The notes under the pieces are model-generated. The model was not told the origin of the DNA and made no database searches. It worked only from the letters and a program-made list of their open reading frames with translations. From a bacterium (lineage in GTDB: Bacteria; Desulfobacterota; DSWW01): 64,000 nt of DNA. Position 1 is the stretch's first letter. Every line of letters starts with the position of its first letter. Positions 41,599-50,376 of this stretch are shown one piece after another. Where the stretch lies: positions 92,540-156,539 of the forward strand of contig JANQFG010000265.1 in assembly GCA_028277985.1 (NCBI GenBank), read 5' to 3'. A program made the translations under genes and the position numbers.

Positions 41599-43947
41599 AT
41601 GAAGAACATCAAAACCACCCTTCCAATCGGTTTCTTGGTCGTGCTCCTCGTGGGCCTTGCTCAGCTTCCCCCTGCGGCCGGAACGGAGATCCGTGTCGAC
41701 GCGGGCGATCTCGAGGAAAGGATCCATCCCGGGGTCCTTGGAAACAGCCTCATGTTCGATGGGGATACCATGGGATACCCCTGGTGGGTGACGGACGAGA
41801 GAGGCTACGACCAGGCGAAGGCAAAGTGGAACTACTATCTACCCTACGTCAGCGAGCTGGGGCCCACGGTGCTCCGGTACCCGACCGGACTGGGGGCGAA
41901 CAATTTCCACTGGAAGCCGGGTATAGGGCCGATCATGGAGCGGCAGCAGGACTACCTGTACGGCTATCCGCAGGTGTTCGGCACGGATGAATTCCTTCAG
42001 TATTGTGAAGAGCTCGGGGCCGAAGCGATCATGGTCGTCAACGTCTCGACGACCGGCAAGAGAGTTGGAACGGTTCAGGACGCGGCCGACTGGGTGGAGT
42101 ACTGCAATGCTCCTAACGATGGGTCGAACCCCGGTGGGGGGACGGACTGGGCGGCCGTGAGGGCGGCGAACGGACACAAGGAACCCTACGGGGTCAAATA
42201 CTGGGAGCTGGGGAACGAAGAGATCTATCCCGGCAAAGAGGACTACGCGCGGCGGGTGAGAGAGTATTCCGAGGCGATGAAAGCGATCGACCCGACCGTC
42301 GAGACAGGTGTGATCTGCACCGGAACGGGTCTCGACCCGATCTTCGGCACACAGAACTGGCTCGCCTATCTCGACTTCATGCTGGAGAACGTAGGAGACG
42401 CATTCGATTTCTGGATTCAGCACACCCACACCCCGGGGGCGAACGGGACCTTCGTGGCCGGGTTCATGATGGTGAAGGATGGGGCGTCCGTGAGCATGGA
42501 CTTCACGCTGGAGGAGGGCGGTAACTACCAGATTCGAATCCCTGTGGAAGGGGATTGCACCCTGTTGTGTCCGGAACTGCAGTTGATGGTGGACGGACAG
42601 GAAAGAGGTCTATGGACCCTGGGTCGGCTGCCGAATGCCCTCACCACCCCTTGGCTTTCCCTGAGCGCCGGAAAACACACCCTGCGGCTCGAAGCGAGAC
42701 TGCCCACGAACGAGACCCGGATAACGGTGAACCAGCAAATCGAGTTCTTGAGGGAGGGGGAAGAGGAGTCGCTGTGGAAGGACCTGAAGGAGAGCCCTGA
42801 TTTCTACCACGCCCTGCTCGCAGGGTGGGCTGTGGTCGACCGGGTCTACGATCTGGGGGAGCCCCACAGGGGGAACAAGCCGGTCTTCTACACGGAGACG
42901 AACACGGCGTACAACGATGACAAGACTCCCCCGTTTCATGCGAAAGCGGGATCGTTGAAAGAAACGCTGAACATGGGATGCCTCTACAATCTCATGATTC
43001 GGCGAGGGGTCGAGCTGGCAAACTACTGGCTTCTCTTTCAGGAGAACGAAGCCGTGGGCACGCTCGAGGGTGTGGCCTATGACGGCGAAAAGGAGGAACG
43101 GGGCAGGCTGGATCCGCACCGAAGGCCGGTATTTCACCTGTTGAAGGCGTATCGGGAGCATGTCCAGGACTGGGTCGTCCCCACCGATGTCCTCGAGTCG
43201 GAAAACTTCGAGACGGGCTGGCACTCCGGAATCGTCATGGGCTGCGCACTGAAGAGTATCGAAATGGACTATGTGCAGGCCCTCGGCACGGTTTCCGAAG
43301 AAGGGGACCGGCTCTCTCTCTTCCTGATCAACCTCCATCCCGAGGATGACGTGGACGTGCCGATCCGTTTAACCGGATTTCCTCGGAAGGCGGACGTCAG
43401 AGCCGTTACGATTACCGCCGACTCACCCAACGTGACCAACGAGCCGGACGACTGTCCGGGTGGAGACTGCGTGACGGCCGAGGAGAGAGTCGTGCGGCTT
43501 GCCGGGAATCCTGCGACCTATAGGCTCCCGAAACACTCCGTCACGGTCCTTGTATTCTATCGCGAGGGGTCCGACCAAAATCCGCCACAGACGCCCGATC
43601 GGTTGCTGGGGTTCACAGGCGACGGAACCGCAAGGCTCCGCTGGGACGAGAACGGCGAATCAGACCTCAAGGGCTACAATGTCTATCGTTCGAGGTGTCC
43701 GGAAGGGCCGTACCGCCATCGTCTGAATGATGCTCCTGTCGCGGATGCGGCATACGTCGACAGGGCCGTTGATTCGGGCGTGCAGTACACCTATGCGGTG
43801 ACGGCAGTGGACCGGGCGGGCAATGAGAGCGAGCTGGGCGACAAGATCGTGTTGACGCCTCTGCCGGGTGACCCGGATACGGGCCCGCCGGACGGAAACC
43901 CCGACACCGTGCCGCCGTCACCGCCCGTACTCAAGGAAGTGCGCTAA
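41599..43947 (+). CDS. Secreted GH51-like glycosidase with inserted CBM-like module and C-terminal FN3
   Basis: Start at the ATG at 41599 gives a signal peptide (IGFLVVLLVGLAQLPPAAG). 782 residues. YWELGNEE has the acid/base Glu207 of clan GH-A enzymes (GH51/GH39 style), and YTETNT has the likely nucleophile Glu433. Between them, residues ~284-380 form a beta-sandwich-like stretch (FTLEEGGNYQIRI ... LSLSAGKHTLRLEA), a carbohydrate-binding-like module placed inside the barrel. A fibronectin type III domain follows at ~668-757. An alpha-L-arabinofuranosidase or similar role is likely. The 3' end overlaps the convergent GDSL gene by 4 bp. Confidence 0.8.
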   Translation: MKNIKTTLPIGFLVVLLVGLAQLPPAAGTEIRVDAGDLEERIHPGVLGNSLMFDGDTMGYPWWVTDERGYDQAKAKWNYYLPYVSELGPTVLRYPTGLGANNFHWKPGIGPIMERQQDYLYGYPQVFGTDEFLQYCEELGAEAIMVVNVSTTGKRVGTVQDAADWVEYCNAPNDGSNPGGGTDWAAVRAANGHKEPYGVKYWELGNEEIYPGKEDYARRVREYSEAMKAIDPTVETGVICTGTGLDPIFGTQNWLAYLDFMLENVGDAFDFWIQHTHTPGANGTFVAGFMMVKDGASVSMDFTLEEGGNYQIRIPVEGDCTLLCPELQLMVDGQERGLWTLGRLPNALTTPWLSLSAGKHTLRLEARLPTNETRITVNQQIEFLREGEEESLWKDLKESPDFYHALLAGWAVVDRVYDLGEPHRGNKPVFYTETNTAYNDDKTPPFHAKAGSLKETLNMGCLYNLMIRRGVELANYWLLFQENEAVGTLEGVAYDGEKEERGRLDPHRRPVFHLLKAYREHVQDWVVPTDVLESENFETGWHSGIVMGCALKSIEMDYVQALGTVSEEGDRLSLFLINLHPEDDVDVPIRLTGFPRKADVRAVTITADSPNVTNEPDDCPGGDCVTAEERVVRLAGNPATYRLPKHSVTVLVFYREGSDQNPPQTPDRLLGFTGDGTARLRWDENGESDLKGYNVYRSRCPEGPYRHRLNDAPVADAAYVDRAVDSGVQYTYAVTAVDRAGNESELGDKIVLTPLPGDPDTGPPDGNPDTVPPSPPVLKEVR

Positions 43948-44858
43948 GGCAACAGGTATTCGAGAGCCCCCTCGACCCAGGAATCCGCGAGGGCTTGATA
44001 CCCCTGATTGTTCGGATGGACCGTATCGTAGTAGAGGGTCTCCCACTCCGGCAAACCGGTGAAGTAGAGATAGTGGTCGGCCAGAAGAACACCTTCCTCT
44101 ACGGCCAGGTCCCTGATCTCTTCGACGAGTTCCAGGGTGGTCGGTGAATCCTGATCGTCGGCATAGTGCAGTCGGGGTGGAAGCGTGCCGATTACCACCT
44201 CCAGGAGATAGTCGTCTCGGGCAATCCGAATCATTTCCCGCAGGTTGCTCACGATCGATTCGAGAACACCTCCCACCGAGCCGTCCGTCACATCGTTCGT
44301 CCCCTCCAGCAGCAACACGAACTCTATGTCGTTCCACTTCGTGAGGGTGGATTCGAATCGTGCGAGACCCCCTGCCGTGAACTCCCCTCCCTTGCCCGCA
44401 TTGATGACCACGGTGGAGCCGGCCTCCGCGTCCAGGAAGGCCTCCAGGTGGTAGGTGTACCCGCCGTGGGCGGTCGAAACACCGGAGGTGATGGAGTCGC
44501 CGAAGGCAAGCATTCGGTACAGGATCGGATCGGCCTCCACCTTCAGGTAGGCAGTGTCATAGCGAGGCCAGTCATCCCCCAGAACACTCGCAGTTATCTT
44601 GGCGGTGTCCAAAATGGTGCCTTCCGGAACGACCACCAAGACCTCTGAAGGACTCCAGGAAACGACCTGAGCGGTAACGCCGGGCTGGAAACGGATTGTC
44701 GACGCTCCCTGCGTAAACCCGAACCCGTATCCCTGAATGGCGACAATGTCCCCCACGTTGCAGGAATCCGGTTCGATATTCTCTATCTGAAGCTGGGGAG
44801 CGCACCCGGTCAGCAATGCGATCAGCGCAAGACCCAGGTGCAAGATCGATATCCGCAT
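43944..44858 (-). CDS. Lipoprotein with IPT/TIG domain and GDSL (SGNH) esterase domain
   Basis: Start at 44858 (MRISILHLG) preferred, with GAGG upstream; ATGs at 44873 and 44894 lack a ribosome site. 304 residues. Lipobox LLTGC, IPT/TIG-like Ig domain (IENIEPDSCNVGDIVAIQGYGFG, residues ~25-110), then SGNH: FGDSITSG (Ser), GKGGEFTAGG, LEGTNDV (Asn), and DTVHPNNQGY (Asp/His). An outer-membrane esterase for deacetylating sugars or hydrolysing a lipid. Confidence 0.85.
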   Translation of the reverse strand: MRISILHLGLALIALLTGCAPQLQIENIEPDSCNVGDIVAIQGYGFGFTQGASTIRFQPGVTAQVVSWSPSEVLVVVPEGTILDTAKITASVLGDDWPRYDTAYLKVEADPILYRMLAFGDSITSGVSTAHGGYTYHLEAFLDAEAGSTVVINAGKGGEFTAGGLARFESTLTKWNDIEFVLLLEGTNDVTDGSVGGVLESIVSNLREMIRIARDDYLLEVVIGTLPPRLHYADDQDSPTTLELVEEIRDLAVEEGVLLADHYLYFTGLPEWETLYYDTVHPNNQGYQALADSWVEGALEYLLP

Positions 44859-44900
44859 GGCCGGCAACCTCATCGGATTACGACAGAGGCACAATTCAGC

Positions 44901-45785
44901 CTAGCCCTTCCAGTAGTTCTCTTTCTTTCCGGACGAGTAGTCGTAGAAGCCCTTGCCGGTCTTTCTTCCGAGGAGACCGGACCGGACCAGCCGCTGCATC
45001 AGGGGCGGCGGCCAGAACTTCGGGTCCTGCGTGTCATTGTAGATGGCCTGGGATGCGTTCAGCATCACGTCGATGCCCGTGAAGTCAACCAGCTCGAGGG
45101 GACCCATCGGGTGGTTGTATCCGAAGCGCATCGCATTGTCGATGTCCTGCGGGTCGGCAACGCCTGCCTCGAGCATACGGACCGCTTCCAGGCACATGGG
45201 GAGAGCGAGCCGGTTCGCGATGAACCCGGCATGGTCCTTCTTGACGACCACTGTTGTCTTGCCTACAGACTCGGCCCACGCCTTTGCCGTGGCGATCGTC
45301 TCGTCGCTCGTCTGTACACCCGTGATGATTTCGCAAAGCTTCATCAGAGGCACAGGGCTGAAGAAATGGGTTCCCAGCACCTTCTCCGGCCGCTCCGTAG
45401 CGGCTGCTATGTCGGAAATGGGGATGGCGGATGTATTCGTCGCAAGAATCGCTTCGGGAGGGCAGACCTTGTCCAGGGTGCCGAACACTTCCCGCTTGAC
45501 CTCGATCTTCTCGAACACGGCCTCGACCACGAGATCCGCATCTTTGGCGTCTTCCAGGCTGGTCGTGGTGGTGATGTTGGTCAGTGCGGCATCGTGGTGA
45601 TCCTGCGATATCTTTTCCTTCTGAAGGAATTTGCCCAGGGACTTCTTGATCCCCTCCATCCCACGGTCGCAAAACTCCTGCTTGATGTCGTGCATGATAA
45701 CCTTGCAGCCGGACTGGGCACTGACCTGGGTGATGCCGCTTCCCATCAGCCCGGAGCCCACCACGAAAACTCTCTCGATCTTCAT
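44901..45785 (-). CDS. 3-hydroxyacyl-CoA (3-hydroxybutyryl-CoA) dehydrogenase
   Basis: Start at the ATG at 45785 (MKIERVFVVGSG), with GGAGG upstream; the frame extends to 45965 but without family similarity. 294 residues, normal for the single-function enzyme. NAD-binding GSGLMGSG, NTSAIPIS, catalytic His in GTHFFSPVPLMKL, and GFIANRLALP. It oxidises 3-hydroxyacyl-CoA to 3-ketoacyl-CoA with NAD. Divergent from an enoyl-CoA hydratase gene, its natural preceding step. Confidence 0.93.
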   Translation of the reverse strand: MKIERVFVVGSGLMGSGITQVSAQSGCKVIMHDIKQEFCDRGMEGIKKSLGKFLQKEKISQDHHDAALTNITTTTSLEDAKDADLVVEAVFEKIEVKREVFGTLDKVCPPEAILATNTSAIPISDIAAATERPEKVLGTHFFSPVPLMKLCEIITGVQTSDETIATAKAWAESVGKTTVVVKKDHAGFIANRLALPMCLEAVRMLEAGVADPQDIDNAMRFGYNHPMGPLELVDFTGIDVMLNASQAIYNDTQDPKFWPPPLMQRLVRSGLLGRKTGKGFYDYSSGKKENYWKG

Positions 45786-45991
45786 AACACCGTCCTCCAT
45801 CAGCTGGGTCGTTCCGTAAGCCGTATTTTCTGTCCTGGCATTGCGGTTGTGAAACCAAACCATTGTATCCGTATACTCGGGGAAAGTCCATTCCGCAGGG
45901 TGAAAAGGCTCTGTTTTTTGACTGGATGCAGGCCGTGTGGTACCTATAAAGTTTGTTCGAGGCATCAGACGGAGTGAAGGGGAGGGCGAAG

Positions 45992-46771
45992 ATGAGCAAG
46001 GGAAGCGTAGACTATGTTGTGGCTGGAGAGATCGCGACCGTAGCGGTGGACCATCCGCCGGTGAACGCCCTGAACGAGGCGCTCTGGATTCGCATCGGTG
46101 AAATCTTCGAGGAGATCAGCCTTCGTGAGGACGTGAAGGTGGTCATCGTGACCGGCGCCGGCGAAAAGGCCTTTGTGGCGGGCGCGGACATTACCGAGCT
46201 GGGGGCAAAGGAACGCTTCAGCGGTGAGGCGTATGCGCGGCTGTGCCAGGAGTCGCTGAACAAGGTGGAGTTCTGTCCGCAGCCGGTCATCGCTGCCATC
46301 AACGGGTTTGCCCTGGGCGGCGGTTGTGAGCTGATCATGGCGTGCGACATCCGTATCGCCTCGGAAAAGGCCAGGATCGGGGTCCCCGAGATCAATCTCG
46401 GAATCATTCCCGGCGCAGGCGGGACGCAACGGATCACCCGCATCGTTCCGAAGGGATATGCGAAGCTGATGGTGCTGAGCGGCGACATGATCCCTGCGGA
46501 GGAGGCGCTGCGGATCGGTCTCGTTGACAGGATGGTCCCCCCGGAGAACCTGGAGGAGGAGACCAGGGCCCTGGCGGAAAAGCTGGCGGCCAAGGCCCCG
46601 GTAGCGCTCCGGATCGCAAAGAAGGCGGTGAACGAGGGCATCATGGGGTCCCTTCGGGAGGGTCTGAACATCGAGGCCGTCTACTTCGGCCAACTCTGTG
46701 CGACAGAAGACAAGAACGAGGGGGTGGATGCCTTTCTGAAAAAGAGGAAGCCCACCTACAAAGGCAGATAG
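45992..46771 (+). CDS. Enoyl-CoA hydratase (crotonase)
   Basis: Start at the ATG at 45992 (MSKGSVDYVV) behind GGGGAGGG. 259 residues. Oxyanion hole GAGEKAFVAGADI and FALGGGCE; both catalytic Glu positions are present (GGGCE and GVPEINLGIIPGAGG), so a true hydratase. Divergent from the hydroxyacyl-CoA dehydrogenase; followed 1 bp later by the phosphatase gene. A TTGACTGG half-site at 45918-45925 lies upstream but lacks its right half. Confidence 0.92.
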   Translation: MSKGSVDYVVAGEIATVAVDHPPVNALNEALWIRIGEIFEEISLREDVKVVIVTGAGEKAFVAGADITELGAKERFSGEAYARLCQESLNKVEFCPQPVIAAINGFALGGGCELIMACDIRIASEKARIGVPEINLGIIPGAGGTQRITRIVPKGYAKLMVLSGDMIPAEEALRIGLVDRMVPPENLEEETRALAEKLAAKAPVALRIAKKAVNEGIMGSLREGLNIEAVYFGQLCATEDKNEGVDAFLKKRKPTYKGR

Positions 46772-46772
46772 A

Positions 46773-47672
46773 ATGGGGCAAGGCACGACCGACCCGGGCG
46801 TTCTCTTCAACCCGAGAAGCCGATCCGTCCGCTGGGCCGGATTCGCCGGGGCACGGATCCGGCCGGGGACGATCAGCTCGAGAGATCGAACCGGGATGGG
46901 CGACTGTATCCTGATGGATCTTCGCAAAGGGTTCTTCGCCGTGTCCGACAGTTCGAACCGGTTCCCGACCGCATCCCGGCGCTTCCTGCGAAAGCTGGTC
47001 CAGGGGCTGGAAGGGCTCCCTTCTCCGGATCCGAACGAGGAAATGAGTACGAAGGCTTTTGAAGAGTATTCCGGCAAGGTCATCGAAATTTCAGAGGCGG
47101 CCCTGCAGACGATTCCCTACACCGAGAGCTGCACCTTCACGGGGATCCTCGTTACGAAAGCCGAAGGTGGAGTCAAGGGTATCCTGTTTCACACGGGCGA
47201 CAGCCGGCTCTACGAAGTCGACCGGGAGAAACGGGCATCCAGGAACATGACGCCGAGCAATTTCCTGATGGTGGGAAAGTCGAAGAGCTTCTATCAAGTG
47301 GAAGAAATCGACATACCGACGGACGCCATATTCATCCTGGCCACGGACGGGGTGGTGGACCTGAGCTCAGAGGACCGTGTGGAACGGCACGAGTCGCTCG
47401 TGGACTATGCCTGCAGGTATCCGGTCGAGGAGCTTCCGGACAGGCTCGTGGAGGAGATCGATCGTCAACAGGCTACCACGGATGATCTCGTGATCGTCGC
47501 ACTGGATCCGGGGCAACTCCGTACTTCCGATACGACCATTCTTCTGGGGGGGACAGAGGAGAGGGAGGAGAGCAGGTATCGGAACCAGTGCAGCCGGGAT
47601 GTGTACGAAGACAGCTACGTGCCTATCCGGGAGCAATCCTCCAAACGGGAATGCGCCTTATACGTAGAATAA
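46773..47672 (+). CDS. PP2C-like (PPM) protein phosphatase
   Basis: 299 residues. Weak but ordered PPM motifs: GMGDCILMDLRKGFFAVSDSSNR (metal Asp, but the usual DGMGG is changed to DSSNR), FTGILVT, LFHTGDSRLYEVD, FILATDGVVDL and TTDDLVIVAL with the final Asp pair. It would remove phosphate from Ser/Thr. It starts 1 bp after the enoyl-CoA hydratase stop, so co-transcribed, which hints at phospho-control of an enzyme here, though this is only inference. Confidence 0.72.
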   Translation: MGQGTTDPGVLFNPRSRSVRWAGFAGARIRPGTISSRDRTGMGDCILMDLRKGFFAVSDSSNRFPTASRRFLRKLVQGLEGLPSPDPNEEMSTKAFEEYSGKVIEISEAALQTIPYTESCTFTGILVTKAEGGVKGILFHTGDSRLYEVDREKRASRNMTPSNFLMVGKSKSFYQVEEIDIPTDAIFILATDGVVDLSSEDRVERHESLVDYACRYPVEELPDRLVEEIDRQQATTDDLVIVALDPGQLRTSDTTILLGGTEEREESRYRNQCSRDVYEDSYVPIREQSSKRECALYVE

Positions 47673-47726
47673 GCACCGGCTCTGCTTTGACTACCGGGTG
47701 CGGTCAACCTCCGAGGGAGGGATCCG

Positions 47727-49205
47727 TTACCCGTTCCATCTCCCGTTCTTCTCGAGGAATTCCTGCCTGTCCACCATGGCGGCGTAGGCCCTGACCGCCT
47801 CTTCAATGGTGGGGTAAACGACGAATTTCTTGCCGATGATCTCGAGGAGCCCGGAGTACCCTCTCCGTACTGCCAGACGTGCCACGTTCGAAGTAACGAG
47901 GAGCGGCTTGCCCCATTGCCGGCAGTATTCCGCCATTCGCTTTCCATGGTCCACGTCCCTCTGAACGAGCATCTGGATCACCTTGTTGTCCGACTTTCGC
48001 ACGTCCCTCTCGGAATTCACAGGATCGAGCATGGAGTAGATCCAGCCCATGCCGAGCGAGATCACCCCGTCCACCTCGCCGCTCTGCATCAGGATCGGGA
48101 TCAGATCTACGGCGTCTGCGTATCCCAGGCCGGCCACCAGGTCGACCGGGTTGTTGGGCGCCCACCAGGACGGGAGGATCGCACGGAGCTTCTGGATCGT
48201 ATCCTCGGCCAGCTGCACTACGTCGAGGCCGGCCTGGGCGGCAGCGTCTGCGGCGATTACACCGAATCCCCCTCCGCCCGTGACGATGGCAACCCTGCGG
48301 CCCGCAGGCAGGGGGGTAGACACGAGGGAGGCTGCCATGATGACCGCCTCTTCCATCTTGTCCATGCGGATGATGCCCGCCTGCTTGCACGCTGCGGAGA
48401 ACACGCGATCGGATCCGGCAAGGGCACCCGTATGGGTGGCCGCTGCCGACATCCCGACTTGCGTTCGTCCGGCCTTGACGATCACGACCGGTTTGACCAG
48501 GGATGCGCGCTTTGCTGCCCGGAAGAACTCCTGCCCGTTTTCCAGGCCCTCGATGTGAAGAAGAATCACGTTTGTGTCCGGGTCCTCCCGGAAATAGTCC
48601 AGATAGTCGGGCCAGCCGATATCAGAACAATTGCCGGCGGAAACGACCTTGGAGCAGCCGAACCCGAACTCGGCCAGTCTCTGTGAGAGCGTTGTGGCGA
48701 TGCTGCCGCTCTGGGAGGCGATCCCGATTCCGCCGGCGTCGGGCATGAATGCGGGCATCCAGGGATATAGCTTTGTTCGAGGGACCGCAATGCCCTGACC
48801 GTTCGGCCCGATCAGGACCATGCCACCGTCTCTGGCCGTCTGCACCATCTCCGCCTGCATGGCGCGACCTTCGTCACCCAGTTCCGCGAAGCCTGCCGAA
48901 ATGACGAGACCGGCTTTGACTCCTTTGCTCACACAGTCCGAGATCGTGTCCACCATCAGCTTTGCCGGGATCGTGAAGATCGCAAGATCGACGTCCCCCG
49001 GGATGGCCGATACGTTCGTGTAGGCCTTGTGCCCCTGGACCTCCGCTTCTTTCGGGTTCACGGGGTAGATGTCCCCCGCATAGCCTCCCACTCGAAGGTT
49101 GCGGAAGACGATGCCGCCCCATTTCTGTTTGTTGTTCGAAGCGCCCACAAAGGCGACCGAACGGGGACTGAAAAAGCTCTCCATCGCCTCGATACGGCTG
49201 AGCAC
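47727..49205 (-). CDS. ADP-forming acyl-CoA synthetase, alpha (CoA-binding) part only
   Basis: GTG start at 49205 with AGGAGG 9 nt upstream; a further ATG lies at 49184. 492 residues: CoA-binding Rossmann domain (SVAFVGASNNKQKWG), two succinyl-CoA-ligase-like domains, and ATHTGALAG with the phosphorylated catalytic His. The ATP-grasp domain, normally fused or in an adjacent beta subunit, is absent here and in the flanking genes. It probably works with a beta subunit encoded elsewhere, or has lost ligase function. Confidence 0.85.
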   Translation of the reverse strand: MLSRIEAMESFFSPRSVAFVGASNNKQKWGGIVFRNLRVGGYAGDIYPVNPKEAEVQGHKAYTNVSAIPGDVDLAIFTIPAKLMVDTISDCVSKGVKAGLVISAGFAELGDEGRAMQAEMVQTARDGGMVLIGPNGQGIAVPRTKLYPWMPAFMPDAGGIGIASQSGSIATTLSQRLAEFGFGCSKVVSAGNCSDIGWPDYLDYFREDPDTNVILLHIEGLENGQEFFRAAKRASLVKPVVIVKAGRTQVGMSAAATHTGALAGSDRVFSAACKQAGIIRMDKMEEAVIMAASLVSTPLPAGRRVAIVTGGGGFGVIAADAAAQAGLDVVQLAEDTIQKLRAILPSWWAPNNPVDLVAGLGYADAVDLIPILMQSGEVDGVISLGMGWIYSMLDPVNSERDVRKSDNKVIQMLVQRDVDHGKRMAEYCRQWGKPLLVTSNVARLAVRRGYSGLLEIIGKKFVVYPTIEEAVRAYAAMVDRQEFLEKNGRWNG

Positions 49206-49301
49206 GGATTCTTTCCTCCTGAACACTCTGTTATGTGGATCGAGAGTACACCATCTTACCGAAAAAGCCGGGTTTTGTAATCCCCTCTCTGCCGGGCGTG
49301 G

Positions 49302-49331
49302 TTGACACGAAATTCGCGTGCTTCCTATACT
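49302..49331 (+). promoter_or_regulatory. Sigma70-like promoter for the downstream crotonase gene
   Basis: TTGACA (49302-49307), 18-bp spacer, TATACT (49326-49331), about 60 bp before the ATG at 49394. No operator of the two local families overlaps it. Confidence 0.65.
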
Positions 49332-49393
49332 CCGCTGCGAAGGCCCCATGAGACTGGACCCGAGTACATGCAGTACCTAAGGAGGGTTTTACG

Positions 49394-50239
49394 ATGAAGG
49401 TGGAGGATTTTAAGGACATTCTTTACGAAAAGGACGAAGGAACCGGGATTGTCACGGTTACCCTCAACACCCCAGAGAGGAAGAACGCACTGAGCTTCAT
49501 TACCTTTTTGGAGCTCTACTACGCGGTTGAAGAGATGGAGAAGGACGATGGGGCCACGGCCATGATCATGACCGGAGCCATCGATCCGGATGCCCATGAT
49601 CCGAAGAACGAAGCCTTCAGCAGTGGGGGCTACTTCAACCTGAAGCTCGTCAATGAAATCCCGGAAGAGATCAAGGATGAGATCGACCTGACAGATATTG
49701 CACAGAAGAAGATGTGCTTGAAGCTCTTCTCCTTTGACAAGCCGGTGATTGCGGCAATCAACGGGCTTGCGATCGGTGCGGGTTTTACCATGCCTCTGGC
49801 AGGGGCGGATCTGATCTACATGTCGGAGCACGCCTGGATCCTGCTTCCTTTCGTGGGGTTGGGTATCATTCCCGAATTCGCGCTCACCTATTTCATGCCC
49901 CGCCTGATGGGGTTTCAGAAGGCAAAGGAGATCGTCTACTTTCGGAAGCGAATTCCTGCGAAACAGGCCCTAGAGCTGGGATTGGTCAACGATGTGCTGC
50001 CCCACGACCAGCTTCTTTCTCACACAAAGGAAATGGCCCTGAAGCTCATACCGCCGGAAGGTCCGGGCCTGGCGGTGAAGCTGGCGAAGCGGGCCTTTCA
50101 CAAGCCCTATTTCGATGCCGTCTCACAGGCCCTCGACGTGGAGAACGAGGGGCTGAATCAGGGCGTCATGACCTATGACTTCGGCGAGGCGCTGAAGGCA
50201 CGGAAGGAAAAACGCGCTCCTGTGTACAAGGGCGAGTGA
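49394..50239 (+). CDS. Enoyl-CoA hydratase/isomerase-family protein (crotonase)
   Basis: 281 residues. AAGGAGGG lies 7 nt before the ATG. Crotonase oxyanion-hole segments: EAFSSGGYF and NGLAIGAGF. At the catalytic sites GGGCE is replaced by GAGFT, so the first Glu is missing, while GLGIIPEFAL keeps the Glu typical of enoyl-CoA isomerases. So a delta3,delta2-enoyl-CoA isomerase role is more likely than hydration. It stands alone, convergent with the second MMPL transporter. Confidence 0.87.
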   Translation: MKVEDFKDILYEKDEGTGIVTVTLNTPERKNALSFITFLELYYAVEEMEKDDGATAMIMTGAIDPDAHDPKNEAFSSGGYFNLKLVNEIPEEIKDEIDLTDIAQKKMCLKLFSFDKPVIAAINGLAIGAGFTMPLAGADLIYMSEHAWILLPFVGLGIIPEFALTYFMPRLMGFQKAKEIVYFRKRIPAKQALELGLVNDVLPHDQLLSHTKEMALKLIPPEGPGLAVKLAKRAFHKPYFDAVSQALDVENEGLNQGVMTYDFGEALKARKEKRAPVYKGE

Positions 50240-50300
50240 CCCGCCATATTGCTTCACACAGGACAAAGGACAAAGCCCACAGGGGTGAGGCGCTTATTTC

Positions 50301-50370
50301 GGGCACGGGCACGCACACGGGCACGGCGGGGTAGGGCGGCCTGACCCCTGATCCCCGATCCCTGACCCCT
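50301..50370. repeat. Low-complexity GC-rich repeats between convergent genes
   Basis: Runs of GGGCAC/CACGGGCACG (50301-50327) and a CTGACCCC/GATCCC series (50342-50370) fill the gap between the crotonase and the MMPL gene. They look like replication-slippage repeats common in 3' gaps. No stem with a T run was seen. Confidence 0.6.
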
Positions 50371-50376
50371 TCTCAT

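Noticed and set aside
45918..45925. TTGACTGG upstream of the enoyl-CoA hydratase gene as a fifth operator
   Set aside because: Only the left half is present and the -10 at the usual 17-bp spacing (TACCTA) is poor. Left as a half-site.
47685..47709. TTGACT ... GGTCAAC inverted repeat as another TetR operator
   Set aside because: Half-sites are too far apart and the location is between the 3' ends of two convergent genes, where no promoter is needed; more likely part of a terminator-like stem.
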